Shown: positions 22,201-37,200 of the stretch, in pieces
Numbering within the stretch: position 1 is the stretch's first letter
Layout: each line of letters begins with the position of its first letter
Source: Smittia aterrima
Lineage: Eukaryota; Arthropoda; Insecta; Diptera; Chironomidae
Direction: 5' to 3'
Assembly (NCBI GenBank): GCA_033063855.1
Contig: CP093831.1
Coordinates: forward strand, 22,444,001-22,508,000
Length of the DNA stretch: 64,000 nucleotides
Program-made: the position numbers and the translations under genes
The notes under the pieces: generated by a model
Told to the model about the DNA's origin: nothing
Seen by the model: the letters and a program-made list of their open reading frames with translations, nothing else
Databases searched by the model: none

Positions 22201-25200
22201 CAAAACAAGTGACTTTCCGAGAGCGAAGTTTACGATCAAGATTCTTCGAGCGCTCGATGCACGCCAGAAACTAAAATTAGACCTCGAGTTTCTTTCTCTT
22301 CTTCGACCGACGACCCATTACGAAATCACAAGATGAGGAAAAGAAAGAAAACAGAAATCAATCTGCAACATAAAACACAAACATTTTCTTCTTTTTGATG
22401 TGATTGCATGGTTGGCTGTTGTTTATGCATCTTCGTTTGGCCTCTGATGGATCTCAAGTGATTCTCTCTGGCGTTCTGCTTCCCCCTTGAAGGCATTCAC
22501 CAGTAAAGAGTAAAAGACGCACTCGATGTCTTTCGAAACAGAGCTTTATGGACATTAATCATCGAAGTGTTTACATTTGAACATGTGTTCTATGTCTTAA
22601 AGAGGTCGACGCTTGCTCTCTCTCCAGAGGAATAGGAAGTTTTCAAATGCACAATGACACACATAACTTTATTCGGAAAATAGTTGTTTCATGACCTAAA
22701 CTGAAATGTTCTTGAGAACATTAAAATTCTAAAGAAGTTTTTCGAGTGAACTCGGAATAAATTTTCGTTTTCAGCGACGAGTAAACGTTTAACCCCAAAA
22801 ATTACCATGCAGAGACTGCAGTGACTGCCGCAACTGCCAAAGTGACACAATTCTTTAATTTGTTCAGCTCGTGATTCGAATTGAATGCAATTCTCGCGGT
22901 GTTGCCAATTCTCATTTTTTTTTTGGCTTATCGAACAAAAGATTTTTATTCGAGATTTGTTTGCGAAAGTCTCAGCAATGACTTTGCTCTTTTCAAATGG
23001 TAATTTCGAACAGATGTCAACTCTACTTCTCTACAGGAGTGGACTGAATAGACGTTTGTTTAGGTCCAAGGCTTGAAACTGAATATTTTTCTCCGGTGAT
23101 TGCATTTTGCTTTCTGTTGACTTGTTTCGCCCTAAAAACCTTCAAAGCGCATTAATGTCGACTACGGTGTTTTCTTTGAGGGAGCGATAATGGCGATACC
23201 CGTAATTTGGTTTATGTTGCTGACTCGTGTCATCCCTCTCGACAACGTAAAGATGTCAACGTCAGAACTTCATTATCGCGTAAATTCCGCCACAAGAATT
23301 CGAAAGTAATTTGCCTGCGCTAGACGTCCAATTAGCCTGAATTTCCCAGTCAAAATGAGAATTTCACGAGCTCACAAATGAAAATACCTGAGATTGATTC
23401 AAGACGAGAGTATTTATTTACAGAATGTTGCTTTATCGTTTCCTCTGCCGGCTAAATATGTTTCACCTCTCACTTTGAGCAAACACGGAATTCCGAACAC
23501 GGAATTTTCATTTCGAACCTTTTTGTCTTCCATTTCTTTCTAATCGTTTTGTTAGCTCTCACTCTCTCGTGAAAATAATACAATTTCACATCAGAAGATG
23601 TCAATCTTGACGAAGGAAGAAACGAAAGCGTTTAAAGCATTAAGACGATCTATTTATGTCGCTCGAAACTTTGTCTTCTTGAAACAAAACAAAACGAAAA
23701 ACTTCTTTTTACACTTTTACGTATTTCCTTTGGTGTCGAGTTTCTCACGAAAGAAAAGAGCAGGAGACGTCTATAAATTAAGTAACCATTCCTGATTCCA
23801 AAAGGTCAGAAACATTAGTTGTCCTCCCGAGATTTGTTAGAAACAAGCAGACGTTACATAATTAATTAACTTCACTTCGTCTGAGGGAAAACTCTGTTTG
23901 CTGCTTCACGTCATGTTTGAATTTACTGTTGAAACACAAATCGACCACAGAAGACTCCTCAGCATCGCTGCGGTCTTATTTGCTCGTCGAAGGTAAAATA
24001 AATTCAATAGAAAAGCCACAGATAGACGAACCACCGAAGATATGTCAATAAGCAAAGCCGAAAGAAATTAAAACCTTTTCAGCGTTGGCATTGAGCAACT
24101 CAAGCGCTGCTCATGAAAGTAAAATTTATTTAATTATGGAAATCAATGAGCGTATTAAGTTGTTACATCGGACAAAGTCTATAAATAGTGAACGATAGCC
24201 CGAAAGTTATTTTGGCCAGTAATTAAAAATCTTCTTCATTTCCCGGTCGTTAGAGGCGATGCGTTAAATTAAATGTGCGTGCAAGACGATGTAAACACGA
24301 CCGCAGAGGAAAGTTTAATTATGTGGATTGACGCAAAATAAATCCAATTTCAGATCGTTTCTCGCGCTCGGGATATTTTCGGATCGTAAATTCTCATTTT
24401 GCGCCAGCAACTCGAAGGGAAATGAAATTATGAGCGGGAAGCTGAGTTACTGTCACGAAGACCCGTTTAGCCAATACTCTCATTTCTTTTTGCGGTTTTT
24501 TATTAGAAAGATTAAGACATTCGTGACTTGAGCTCAAGCTTGAGTTCACTTTAAACTCTGAAAAGCCCTTCACTAAGAGCGTTCAATCTTCAGCTTCCAT
24601 TTGCATTGGATTTTCTTGATGAAAGCACACACGAAATCTAATTTATAGATCAAACTGAAATTTAAAATCTCATTGCGAAACTCCGCTGCTTTCTGCTGCT
24701 AACCTCTTATTACTGGAACACAAACATTTACTACGAAATCACGAACATGTAATCGCTCTCTTGGGATTTCGAGAGATAATTAAAAATTAGGCGAAAGGCA
24801 GCGAAAATAAATAGAGAATGAAAAGCAAATCATCGTAACTCTTGAATGAGCTGTTTAAGCATTTCCTCGCTTTCGCTGCATTTTGTGTTTTGTTGTTTTT
24901 CGGATTAACATGAACTGATTTTGTGTTAATCGCGGCTGTGATGATGAGAAATGTAGAACAATCGAGTTGTCACTCCCGAGCTCTCTTTCTTTTCACTCGA
25001 ACATCAATCGACAACACACCTCGACTGTACATGTCAGTTTAGTGTTTGTCTAACTCTCATTTGCATCAAATTGCAGTAAAGAATGTGAGCGTCGAAACAA
25101 TAATTCATGTAATTGGATTCAAATGTTTTATTGAAATGTTCTCCAAATGATTTAAATGCGCTTTGGGATGATTTCAGGTGTGACTGTCGAACATAGAAAG

Positions 25201-28200
25201 ATGTTATCACGTTTAAATCCATTTTTCCAGAACAAGCGCTAATGGACTTTTCTGGCTTCGATAAAAAAAAGCTTTCCGACATCGTGTTCTGCTTTGCCTT
25301 TTAAAGATAACGCTCGTGGATGCCAAAAAATGTAACGAAAGCTCGTAGTCTCGTCGCATTGTCTGCCATGGCAATGAATTCTATAGTTTTCCAACCTAAC
25401 GATGACTACGACGACGACAAACAAGTTTTGCACGTTGGGTAATAAAAATGTTCAATCTCAAGCCATTTACAGTAATTATTATCGGTAAAAAGCAGCCGCT
25501 TATGAAGTTCAACTGAATTATTTCTTTACAACCTTTCGAAGTCGACGTATTTTACGATCGAAGAAAAAATATTGACGATTGTCTTCTTTATCGCGACACA
25601 ATTTAAATGGGAAATTCTGCTGACTCGATGGCAAGACTTCTACAGCTTCTAAGGCAAAACTATGATCAACGATTCATGTTCCAAATGCTTTGCGTTTGAC
25701 ATTATTTACACTGGCACGGGTCAATAAAAAAAATAGAAGAAAAAGCATTTATTTGCCCACGATTCGATTCTGTTGACTAAAGAAAATTTCCTTTGCTTCG
25801 ATTCCATGTTCGAGAGTTTGTTTACCTCCAACTCGCTTATCACAACACCGTATCGCTGTTTCTGGTGAAGCTCGACATGAGCATTCGATTTAAAAACGTC
25901 GCTTCTTAATAATCCTCATGAATAATTTACAATCCAAATGATTTCTCCTCTCTCGAGGCTCAACCGATGGAAAATGTTCTGCTCTGGGAGATTAGAAAGG
26001 AGGCCATTGAACATTAAGCAGACGCAAAGTCAAAGCGACGATCGTTTGTCATTGATTATGCAACTAAGCATGAATGGTTTTATTCTCAACTCGTACACAT
26101 TAAATTGAAATGTGTGAATTGAATCGATAAACGAGACTGAGAGCGAGAGAAGAACAAGAAGAAATCGATGATCGTGCTGTCGATTGCAATTAGCACCTTT
26201 TTATGATTCAACGGCCTCCGAAGTGGAATTCGTAACAAAGAGCATTCGGATCGATATTACTCGACAACTCAAATGAGTTCTCGTAATGGCTGTTAGTGGT
26301 GATAATGCTAATTGCCAATAAGCGCTCTGCTCGATATCTTTTGTCAAAGCGTAAATTATAATGGAAACCAGAACTTGTTTGGGAGAAGCCTCGTCATCGT
26401 ATCTTGTAAACTGTAAAAGTCCAGAGACACATTTAATTGAAAAAATAATAAATTGAACACATGTCCGAATGTTATTTGTGCCTCGCGATTGTTTACTTCT
26501 CTTTTTAGATAGCAACTGGTATTCATTTCCGTTAACTGAATGAACTCTCTCGAGGAACGGACAAGTTGTGACAAATGACAATAAATGGCTTCAACATGAA
26601 ACGTTGAACCCTCGCAAAAAGTGAATGATAAGACAAATGTTTCAATTTCATCGCGAAATTCATTGCATAACGAAAGCTCGCTCACTTAGCAGGTGCAAAA
26701 CACTCGACTGTAGTTGAATTTTAATGGCACTCGGCACTTGTTTAAAGGGAATTCATTAAAGTGAAATGCTATCTTCGTGCTAACGGCTTTTGGCTTCGAT
26801 GACCTGGTCGACTGACTGTAAAAGCTTTTTCTTTTTTTTTCTGCAAGTTGGCTCAAATACGAAATTGAGAAAGGAAATCTAATTAAAGAGTCTCGGGGAA
26901 ACTTTTCACTGAGAACTTTACAGCAGAACGAAACAGTCGAGGAAGCACTTAAAAAATAATGAAATAATTATCTGAAGAAGCTTGTCGACACATTGGATCG
27001 ATATTTAAAGAGAAAGATCAATTTGCTTTCATTGCCGCAGCCCGAAGTCTAAGAAATTTAATTTGTTTATGAAGACTTGTCGACTTTCGTCTAATTTTAT
27101 CTGGCTGACGCCTCTCAGATTGAACTCATGCTGCTTCATTTCCATGAGCCCGAGGAAATTTAATCAAATTGAAAATTTCTTCTTCCCACTCATCAGCATA
27201 CTGCAAGCTACGAGCTTTAATTAAAAAGCATCTCACAACGCTGCAGTCTCAGCGAATTAAAATCCCATTAAACGAAACCATAATTTGTGACGCTTTAAAG
27301 TGGCGCTGTCCTCACAAATTTATCGTTTAATAGCATCATCGAGTGAAGGAAAAACTAAATGATCCATTAAGAACTTTTATAAGATTATATCTTCATCGCA
27401 CGATCTCCTCATAATTTGTTCTTTCGTTACAGACAGAACCAAACAATTCTTACTTTTCTGAAACCAAAAAAGTGTTTTTTTTTGCAACCTAATAATTCAG
27501 CACGTTTGCATCATGCAAAGCGTTTACAGCTGCGAACGAGGAAATTTCAATTAAAATTAAATAAAGCGTGAATGAGTTAAAGCAATCAATTAGTCTGGAG
27601 CATTTATGCATAAATTTTTCGGCTTCGAAGTGCAGCGAAATGTTGCAATTGCGCGCATGCATCGAGTGCTGCAGTCGAGCTGATTCATCGTCGATTGTAC
27701 AATGATCTGAAGGGAAATTGTCGCAACGAATTGCGATGTGATGTAAGCGGAGCCTTTAGGTTAATCGACTCGCAACCGTAGGTGGGATTAAGCACGAAAT
27801 AATTATTCACGGAGTATCGATGGATTGCCTACCAAAGCGCTAATCTTCCCTTGAATCTCATTTAAGGCAACTCGATCCAAAATCTATTGCGTAATAATCA
27901 ATTGTTAATGCTTCGATTCCAAATAAAGCGAACATTCGTATGAAATTACAATTTAAAGATGAAATTTCATTCTTTTACAAGTCAAGCACAAAGAAAGTTT
28001 CGTGTTTTCTTGTTTTTATTTTCTTTAATGAAATATCTCAAAAAGAAATGCTTCGAATAGGAAAACAACGAGAAAGCACAGTTAGACGATTCGCCAAGCC
28101 AGTTTGTTTGATGTCTTGAAGTGATTCTTGACGACTATGAATAAAATTAAAAGATCTGATCGCTCAGACGTTTCAAGCTTGATTTCATGTTCGTTAAAGC

Positions 28201-31200
28201 TCAAAGATTATCTCAAGCTCTGAGCACACAGCTCAAGCTCTAAACTATTGAAGTTTATTAAAATCGAAGTAATGAGCTCCTAATTGCACATTTCGCACCG
28301 AAGTCGATAAGTTTCTTTTATTTGTTCTGTGAAATTAATCGTTCATTACGAAATATAAACGAGCAAATGAGAGAGTATGGTAACTAATAAGTTTATTGAA
28401 CTTGAAGCGCAATGACGATAATGCGTCTGATATGTTTGGTGTGTCATTAACTCTTTGGAGCGTCGCATGTTCGACGGCAATTTCTCTGTGGATTTCGTTC
28501 AACAACTCACGGCTGGAGATGTTATCAAAGCAAACAACTTCATCGTTCGTAGTGAAATTGAGACGTCAAGACGATAGCAAGACGATTAGTTAGCTGTCAT
28601 GTAGAAAATCGTTTGAAATCTCGCCGCCACAACTCCGATGACCTTCTGTTCTGGTTTGCTTTTCTGCACGAAAAGTGCAAAATCGTTCAACGAAATAGAA
28701 CAGAAAGGAGAAACTTCATGCCGGGGCATCATAATTATTATGTTTGCTTCGCTGGTCTCGTTCGATGACGGATAGTTTCTTTCTTATCGATCGCCTAGAA
28801 TCGTGATGGATAGCCAAAGATACCACAGAGAACCGAGCACAAAAAATAGCAACAAAGACCAATCATCATTCATTAATTAAGCTAGAAACAAGAGCTCCGC
28901 AATCTGAGCTTGTTTTCATTCGATTTTCAATTAAAAATGAATTGAAATCAATTTGAGACTAATTTTAAGGTCGAAGAGTCGTCTACTGATACAAAAACAA
29001 TTTTATTATCAGCTGCAAAGTAAATTTGTTTGACCGCATGAGAGGAGATGTGTTGTGATGGTCAGTCATTACGTGACTTCACTTCAATGGATAATATCGA
29101 TTAAGATCACAATGTAATCCCAAAACAGAATGAAGTTTTATTTTCATTGCTTGCGGAAGACGAAGCAATTCGGTCGAGAGGTTAACATCGATTTTTGCCG
29201 GAGAAAATCTGAATTTTCCTGTCCTGCCCCTATCAAAATAAAATGAAGAAAGTTTTGATCCTTTTCTGACATGAAATATTAAAAAGATTGCTTCCTTCAT
29301 TAGCCTTCCTTTCTCTTCTTTTTACATTCAACCAAATTTATGAAATGAGCCGTGAATTTCACTCAGAAAAAATATTGCGCATTTATGATTTCGTTGGATT
29401 GATTTCTTCGATGATTTGGCAAGAAAACATAAATTTTTATGCGTGAACTCGTTCGATGAAATCAGACGAAACCATTTTTGATTCGCTAACAATTTATTTA
29501 TTGAATAAAATTGTAAGATTAATTCAGAGAAGTTGTAACTGATACCGAACTTGAATTGAATTGAAAAATTCTTCAACTTCGCTTAGTTCCAGAAAATCAC
29601 CGACGCAAACTTTTGCGAATGTAAATCATCTCGAAACATTCAAGTAGCAATTTAAAATTCAAATTTTCTATCTCGGAGCCGCGAATGTCTCAATCACGTT
29701 CGGAATGTTAAAAATATTTTTAGTCTTCGATCGTTTTTGAACCGAAATCGAAAGTGAGCCGAACGAAATTCTATTTGCTCTCTCTTTCCTCCTTCAATTT
29801 ACCGGGTCATGGCTTGAATTGATCAACCTTTCGAGCCTTCGAATAAAATGTTTCTGCTTTTTGCGAAATCATGGAATTTATTTTGCCCATGAAGCTTGGG
29901 TTTGCGGCTTCAAGGCTCCGTTCTAAGAATAAACCAATCCGCTGACTTCCGATACGTTGGGAATCTAAAAGGGAAACTTTAAGTGAAAGAGAAACTCTCT
30001 GTGCACGAGTAATTGAAGAATATGCTTCCAACGAGCATCGTGATTAAGTCATGACAGCAGAAAATTGAAGAACTGATCGACTAACATGAACCCTCATGAT
30101 GTTTACTATTCAATTTAAATTAATTATGTTGACCCTGAAAGTGCGGCGAACAAAGTTCTCTGGAGGAAGTGGAGTCGAAGCAATCGTTTGATTATAATTA
30201 ATGATCTGAGAAATTTGGATTTCGTGTTTAGTCAACATTAACTTTATGTTGGCGAACAAATTTATGAAGAATTCCGATGGGCTTTAGTAATTCTCGTTGG
30301 AGTTTTAATTGAACTTTCGGATTTGTTTTCAACACAATGAAAAGTTGTTGACATTTACGCCTTTTCCCTGTTCGTACCTTTGAAATTATTGCTTTTCTTT
30401 CATCTCGGTTTCAACATTTACGGTAAAAGCAATCGATGAAATTTCGCCCTCCCCGGAAGAACTTCTTCTCTTGTTCGATGGGATGGCTCAGCACGCTCTC
30501 ACCTTTCCAAGTAGCAGCTGATCAAGACTACTTGAAGCTGTCGTCTTCACGATTTATTTTTTTGGATCTTGAAGAGCTTGATGTTGGAAACAGTTAAGTG
30601 CTCGAGAGCCAATCCCAATCTCTTCTCATTTCATCAAAACGAAATAATCTTTTCGCAAAAGATCTTTGTGCCGCTAACTGTTCGCTTTTGATAATCTGCT
30701 CTACTGTATTGTGCTTCACTTTTCTCTGATCTTTAATGTGAAAATTGAAAAAATGAATAACAAAGAAAGTTTGCAAATGTTTTACTTTTAAAAATAAAAT
30801 CGATGAAGAAATCCATTTCATTGAATTCTCTCGTAATTCGTAATAACAGCTTGTTAGCTTGCTGTTTAGACGACTCTCGCTTGTTGAAGCTTCAGATTTC
30901 ATTTCGCTTAACTTTGTTGAAGTGAAAAAAGTAACGGAAATGAAGCGGCTACTTTAACTTCTCGGATGGAAAAAGTTCTCTGAGCTAATTTCGTTGCCTT
31001 TCTTCCGAAAAATTAATTTCACCTTGTTGAGGGAATCTGGGTCATGTTAAGTGAGTGAGGGAGAGAGAGGAATTATAAAAGCAATTTCATCACGAATCCG
31101 AGAAGAGAATGTTCATTGGTGAGGTGACGGCACAAAGCTTCCCGTTTGAACTCAATTAAAGTGTAAATATCGCGAATGTTCTCCGTGCGACAATTTCTTA

Positions 31201-34200
31201 AGCAAAATATTAATAAACATTTTCTTCTTATTCTTTCAGAACTCAAGTCCGCTGTGGGAAGATTTCATCATCAAAGCGACAAAACTTCATGCCTGTCTAA
31301 GGTGAGCGATTGTTTTATGCAAATCTGTCAATTCTCGCTTATTATGATGCCTCTCAATGAGCGCCACCAGATGTTGACGACACGAGACTTTCCCGAAAAG
31401 AATTTCTCGAATTGTGTAAAGCGATCGAGTCAGAAGCCACACATGTCGGAATTATTTCGCAACAAATAACTTCTCACACATTAATTACTGTCGTAATGAA
31501 GATTCCATGGCGTCATTCATTTCAATCGCAATGCGGCATAAATCTCGCTCTCCCCAAGAGCGTTTCAGTCAAAACAAAAGTTTTTTGCTTGATGAATGGC
31601 GAAGGCTTCTGACTTCCCCTCTCACTCCCTCTCGACATAAATTACGAGTCAAAACACGTCGCGAATATAGTTGAGGGAGTTTAATGGTTGATAACGAGTC
31701 GGATGTGTCATAAATGTTCTGGTTAAATGAAAGCAAAGCTTTAAATCCTTTTAGTTTCATTCGTGTTGATAGAAGTGATAAACATGAATATCAAAGGACA
31801 CCTCCATCCATTGAAGCTCTCGTTATTCAACCTGGGAATTCATTTCATGCAAACAGCAAAGTCTAACTTATCGCACTCGAAAATGGACATCAAGCGAAAA
31901 GATTTCGCAACAAATTTGGTTTTAGTCTGGTTCATCACTACAATTGCTTCGTAATAATGTGTTTTGATATTCTTTTCATTTCAGAGCCGCGATTCAAGCA
32001 ATCTCGTCGTATTTGGAAGCGTTCCAAAAAATCGCAGACGCCGCAACAAACTCAAAAGGTATGTGAGGCTTTTTATTTGATTACATTTCATTTGAACGAA
32101 CGAGTTGAGACTTTTCCTTGAAAGAGAAATCTTCTTAAGCAGACAGTTTTGAAACTTTCACGCAAAATCTTCATTATGACAGTTTCCAGACTTTAATCCG
32201 AACCCTCCCTCGTAAGCTACTTTGCGTTGATTGAAATTGTTTCATATTAAACTTTTCTAATGTTTGCGGTAGCGATTTTCTTCAGCTCCAAATAAAACCG
32301 GCAAATTTATTATTTTTCTAAAAATGTTTTCAAGTAAACCGATCTGAGATTCGATGTTTTCTGCCTCGACAAGTATTTATCGTTTAAACAAAGTTTCAAA
32401 GACTTGTGGAGTTGAAGTTTTCTTTTTCAAGGCCGCCGAAGGAAACTTGAATGTTTTATTTCAACGTGGCCGTGAATGTAAAGATTTCTTTGGATATCAA
32501 CATAAATCTTAATTAAAGTGGACTCTTCTCAAGTAAAGAAACTTGTGCACGCGCCTCATTTGTTAACTGAGTAGGAATCCTTAATTAAAATAAGATTTTA
32601 TTTAAGTGAGTTCCAAGTAACATCGAGAGATTGCTCGAGAGCTTTTGAAGAATGGAAATTTTGTTTGATAAGCTTACCTTCTGAAGTTTGCTCCTTAAGC
32701 TTTTGTTCTGAGAAAATTGTGAAACTTTCGATGGTGCAGAATTTTAAATTCTTGCTACTTTTGTTCGACCAATTGGCTTTCTCATAAATATTTTGCTCCC
32801 AGCCATTTCTTCTCGTCGACTTTTTACTTTTTCCATGAGATGAAAATTGAATCGACAATGAGGATGAAGTTGTAAGATTCTTTTTCAATCATAAACGTGA
32901 ATAAAACATGTTCTCTCGACTATTCATGATGTTTGCAGAGAAAGAAAACAAAGAAACTCTTTTGTCATAGAAAAAAAAAGTTCTCAAACAAATGGAATAC
33001 ACCTCAGACAGTGAAAAAACAATGGAAATGTTCGTAACGAACGTTTTTCTCTTTATTGATGCTGGCAACATCGCTTCACCTCTTCCCTTCATGATTTACA
33101 TGCGCTCATAAGTCACGGTGACGCTCCGACTGCTGAAATGAATTTAGAGCTTTGATAAACGAGCGAACTCGCGAGCAAGAAGAAGAAGAATGGGAAAATA
33201 ACAGGAAACTCAACACAAAAGCGATTGTCGCAATGGAAATTCAATGCAGAAAATTCAATTCACTTTCGACCTCTCAACAAATTCACTGGCGATTGGTTAG
33301 CATTTGATAATAACTTGTTGCATCAAGCGACGACTCGGCTAATGATTAAAATGTAAAATTAGAATCGCTACTAATTGTTGTGAGTTGATAATCTTCTCGG
33401 AGTTGAACGGCCTTGAGGAAATGAACAAATATTGTTTTCGGCGAAACATACTGCGCGAAACTGATAACAGGAACACTTGAAACTAGATCGCAAGTTACGC
33501 GTAAAATTTTGTTTACTTTCCGACACGTTTTTTTTTTTTGATGAGGCCTAGTCTGAAATTTAATAGAGCACGTTCGCAAAGGCCGCAAGCTTCAGTCAAA
33601 TATTTGCAGCAAATATATTCATTTCCATTTTGATTTCATTTGTTAACTGTTGCACCACGAGCCGTAATTGAGATTCTTCGCTCCGCAAACGGAATTCGAT
33701 ACTTTTTCACGCGCAATGGTTTCATGAAATGTTTGAAATCGCCAGAAATATTGAATAATGAGAAATCGAATAGAAACCAAGGGTGGATCGTGTTTCCAGT
33801 CTTCGTGTTCTTAATTAACACATCTGCACGTTGGGAAACGAGAGAGAGAATTAATTATGTTTGTTTTGAAATTAAATTTCAAAACCGTGATAGAATTGAG
33901 TTGGAAGTGATTAAAGATTTTTATAACTCGAAGATTTTCCTTCTGATTGGAGCAATAATTGCCGGCGAATGTCCGATTGACCTCAGACTTTGAAAGGGAC
34001 TCGTCTGATAGCAACAAGCTGGTTCCGTTTTATTTTTGGGACAGCCGTTCAACCTTCGCTCAATCATCAGCGTCGCCATCGTCGCTTGATGCAAAATTAC
34101 ATAATGAACGATAATTAATTGGTCGGAAAATTACAAACGCGAAGACGAAACGAAATGTTTTATGAGTAATTAATGTTTCCATTCTTTTTATTTTCGTCTT

Positions 34201-37200
34201 CGTCTGCAACATAAATGGCAAAATTAATGGAAGTGAGAGAGCGAAAGATTCTCATGGAGCTTTAGTCGAAGGCCAAAAAACATCTAATTTATCAGCTGTT
34301 TCATGTGATTCTGTCGCAATCTTGAGAACGAACATTAGTCGAAGAAGAAAAGTACTCTTGCAATATTCCGTTGCTAATGAATCTTAAATCTTTCGTGTGA
34401 TGAGTTGAATGAAATCATAATTTGTTACGCCAATTGTTTTACGAAAGAGAAAAAAAAGTTTTATTCAAGGTTCTAGAAAATCAATTTTAAATCAATTAGT
34501 TAGCTAATTCACGCTTCCCATCTTCCCAAAGCTTAACAAGCTCACAAATAACCTCCGTTGGTAGCTCTTTTGAGTTGGGCAACTCCCTCCACTCCTTTGT
34601 CTGTCGAATGAAATCGATGTTGCTAAAAATAAATTTTTGATTTGAATAATTCTTCTCATGTTACGACGCACAAGCAAAACTTACGAAGCGATTAATTTTA
34701 TGCATCTGCGAAAGAGCTTCTCAGTTTCACGGACTTGATGTGAAACCACCAACGACGCAACCACGTTCTCGATGTTCAACCTGATGGTCATGCTATTGAC
34801 GCACATGTCTTTGAGATTCTTATCAAGATTAAACCTTTCACCCGCAATAATTAACTTGTGAGCAATCTCATCCAAGTTTTCAATCTTGCAGCCATAAATG
34901 AATCTCAGCATAGCTCTCACCGTCGTTGAATCAAATTCTCTTAGATCGAGGAAGACTCCGAATAATCCTCTCATCTTTCCATCGAGAATCATTTTGAACA
35001 CCGTCGACTTTGCTGCGAGAATATTTCTGTGAGCCTTTAACAATTTGTAATTCTTTGCGATGATTTGAATGTCAGTGTCGATTTCTCCCTCAAGCATCGA
35101 CTCCATCGAAGGATCAACAGTTAAATTTAGAAATTTATTGTGCTCCGCTTCCGTTACGTTCGAGGAAAGAAATATCTGAAAAATGTACGTTCATTGTCAA
35201 GTTCATTCGATTCAATAGCTTTCGGAGAAAATAACAAACCTCGCATGAGAATTGGAGTCTTCCAAACTCATCGATGAACCCACTTTCGAGGTTGAAAAGC
35301 TTTTCTTGCTCGATAAACTCTGGCAAACCATAATCGACTCCTTCCCTGAGCTTCTCTTTAGGGATTTTCAACGACGACGCCTGCGAATGATCGTCTCCAG
35401 CTGAGTGTAAGCATTTGAGCTTGAATTCAACGTCAAATCTTGTTTCAATGGTCCATTTGAGACTTAAGAAAATATTAGTGTGGGAATCTCCTTGACAATC
35501 CTTTGTCGCATGAAGCAGAAGATTCCTAAAATGTAATGGAGTCAAGTCTAGAGAAAAAGGAATTTTCATGAGAATTACCAGTTAATGGAGTCGTTGTCTC
35601 CAAGTGGAAGAGAGAAGTCTTCACTCTTAAAGACTCCTTCATTGTCTTTCAACGAATTTTGATAATCGTTGATAGTCCAAAGGCAATTTTTCTTCAAAAT
35701 AATTTTCTGAAATAACAAAAATGTTTAAATATTCACAAAGAATCGATTTGTCAAGCTCACGTTCATTGCTCTCGTTTCACTTTTAAACTGATTTGCTTTC
35801 TTTCTTCTTTGTCGTCTAAGACGAAAACGTTCTTTCGAATATCGAAAGTTTCCCGAATCAATCTTCGTGTTCTAATAAGAATTATTTTCTTAACGTTCAA
35901 TCAAAGTTGGTCGGAAGCCAGTAAACTAAGGCGATAAGGAACCTCATAAAATGAATGTTTAGCTGAAAAGCGTTGAAGCTGCATTATTAAAAACTATTAA
36001 ACTTTATTCTTCAGATTGAGCTCAGCAGTTTTATTGACTTTGAATTGGTTCTAAACAAAAGTTAACAACTTTTATGTCGGAATTCATTCATCATTTAAAT
36101 TTATATTCATAAAAGAGTTTTTATTATTAAACGGCGACGACGACATCCGTCATTCGACTTTAATCTAGCATCGACATTAAATCGCGCTAGTTGTCAAACA
36201 AAGTTAGCTTTAATAATGAAGACATTCTCTTCCTCGTTTTAATGGAAACTTAATTCTAATTTTAGGGATTTTTATCCGAAGGAAGAGAAAAGTCAGAATG
36301 AAGATTCAAACTTCATTCATTGAATGAAAATCCCTTCACTTCTCTTCGTTCTCAAACAACTGAATGTTCAATTATCTGTAACTCGCAACAATTTTCTTAT
36401 CTTTCTCTTAAGTCTTAGCATTCTTTTGTCTCCTGATTGAAGCTTAAGCGCTTTCGAAGCTCTCATCATCTTCCGACTATAATTTTCTAAAATAAGTGAC
36501 GATTGAAGTAAAAGAAAGATGCTAAGAAAACTAATTAATTTTTCTTCTCTTTACTTTGAATTCTTCTTTTCTTGAAGCAACAGAATTTAGATGAAGCTTC
36601 ATTTTGATTTTGCGCGCTGTAAACATTCTAGCTTCAAACGACAACCATAATTGAATGGAATGCTGAACGCTTATTCACGGTTCGTGATCAAAGTGGAAAC
36701 GATGGTTGCCATGAGACGGAAGTTCAGTTTGTTACACAGATTTCAAGGTTGTCGTGTGGCCAATTAAGTTGCTCACATTGTCAGTCGAGCAGATGACGGA
36801 TCTCTTCACGCATGATTGCTTTTATTTGAAGAATCCTTAGAAAAGACTTCTAAGTTCATTCAAATTTCCTGTGCACAAATGATTTCACGTCGCATTAACT
36901 TATTATGAGAAAGTTTTAATAATTTCATTTAAAGCTCTTTCTCAACGAACTGGAAAAGTCTCGGAAGTTCAAAAAGTTATCGAATGAATATTTCTCAAGA
37001 ATTTCTTCTTAATCTAATGAATTTCTTCCATTAAACTAATTGAAAATTTTCTTCCTCGCATTTATCTTCAGGTGCCTCGAAGGAGATCGGAACTGCTCTG
37101 ACACGTGTCTGTCTTCGACACAAGGCCGTTGAGACTAGAATGAAAACATTCACAACAGCCATCATGGACAGTCTTATAATTCCGTTGCAGGTTAGTTAAC

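Noticed and set aside
26201..26685. Overlapping minus-strand frames in the mim intron
   Set aside because: Two frames overlap without a recognisable motif; treated as chance.
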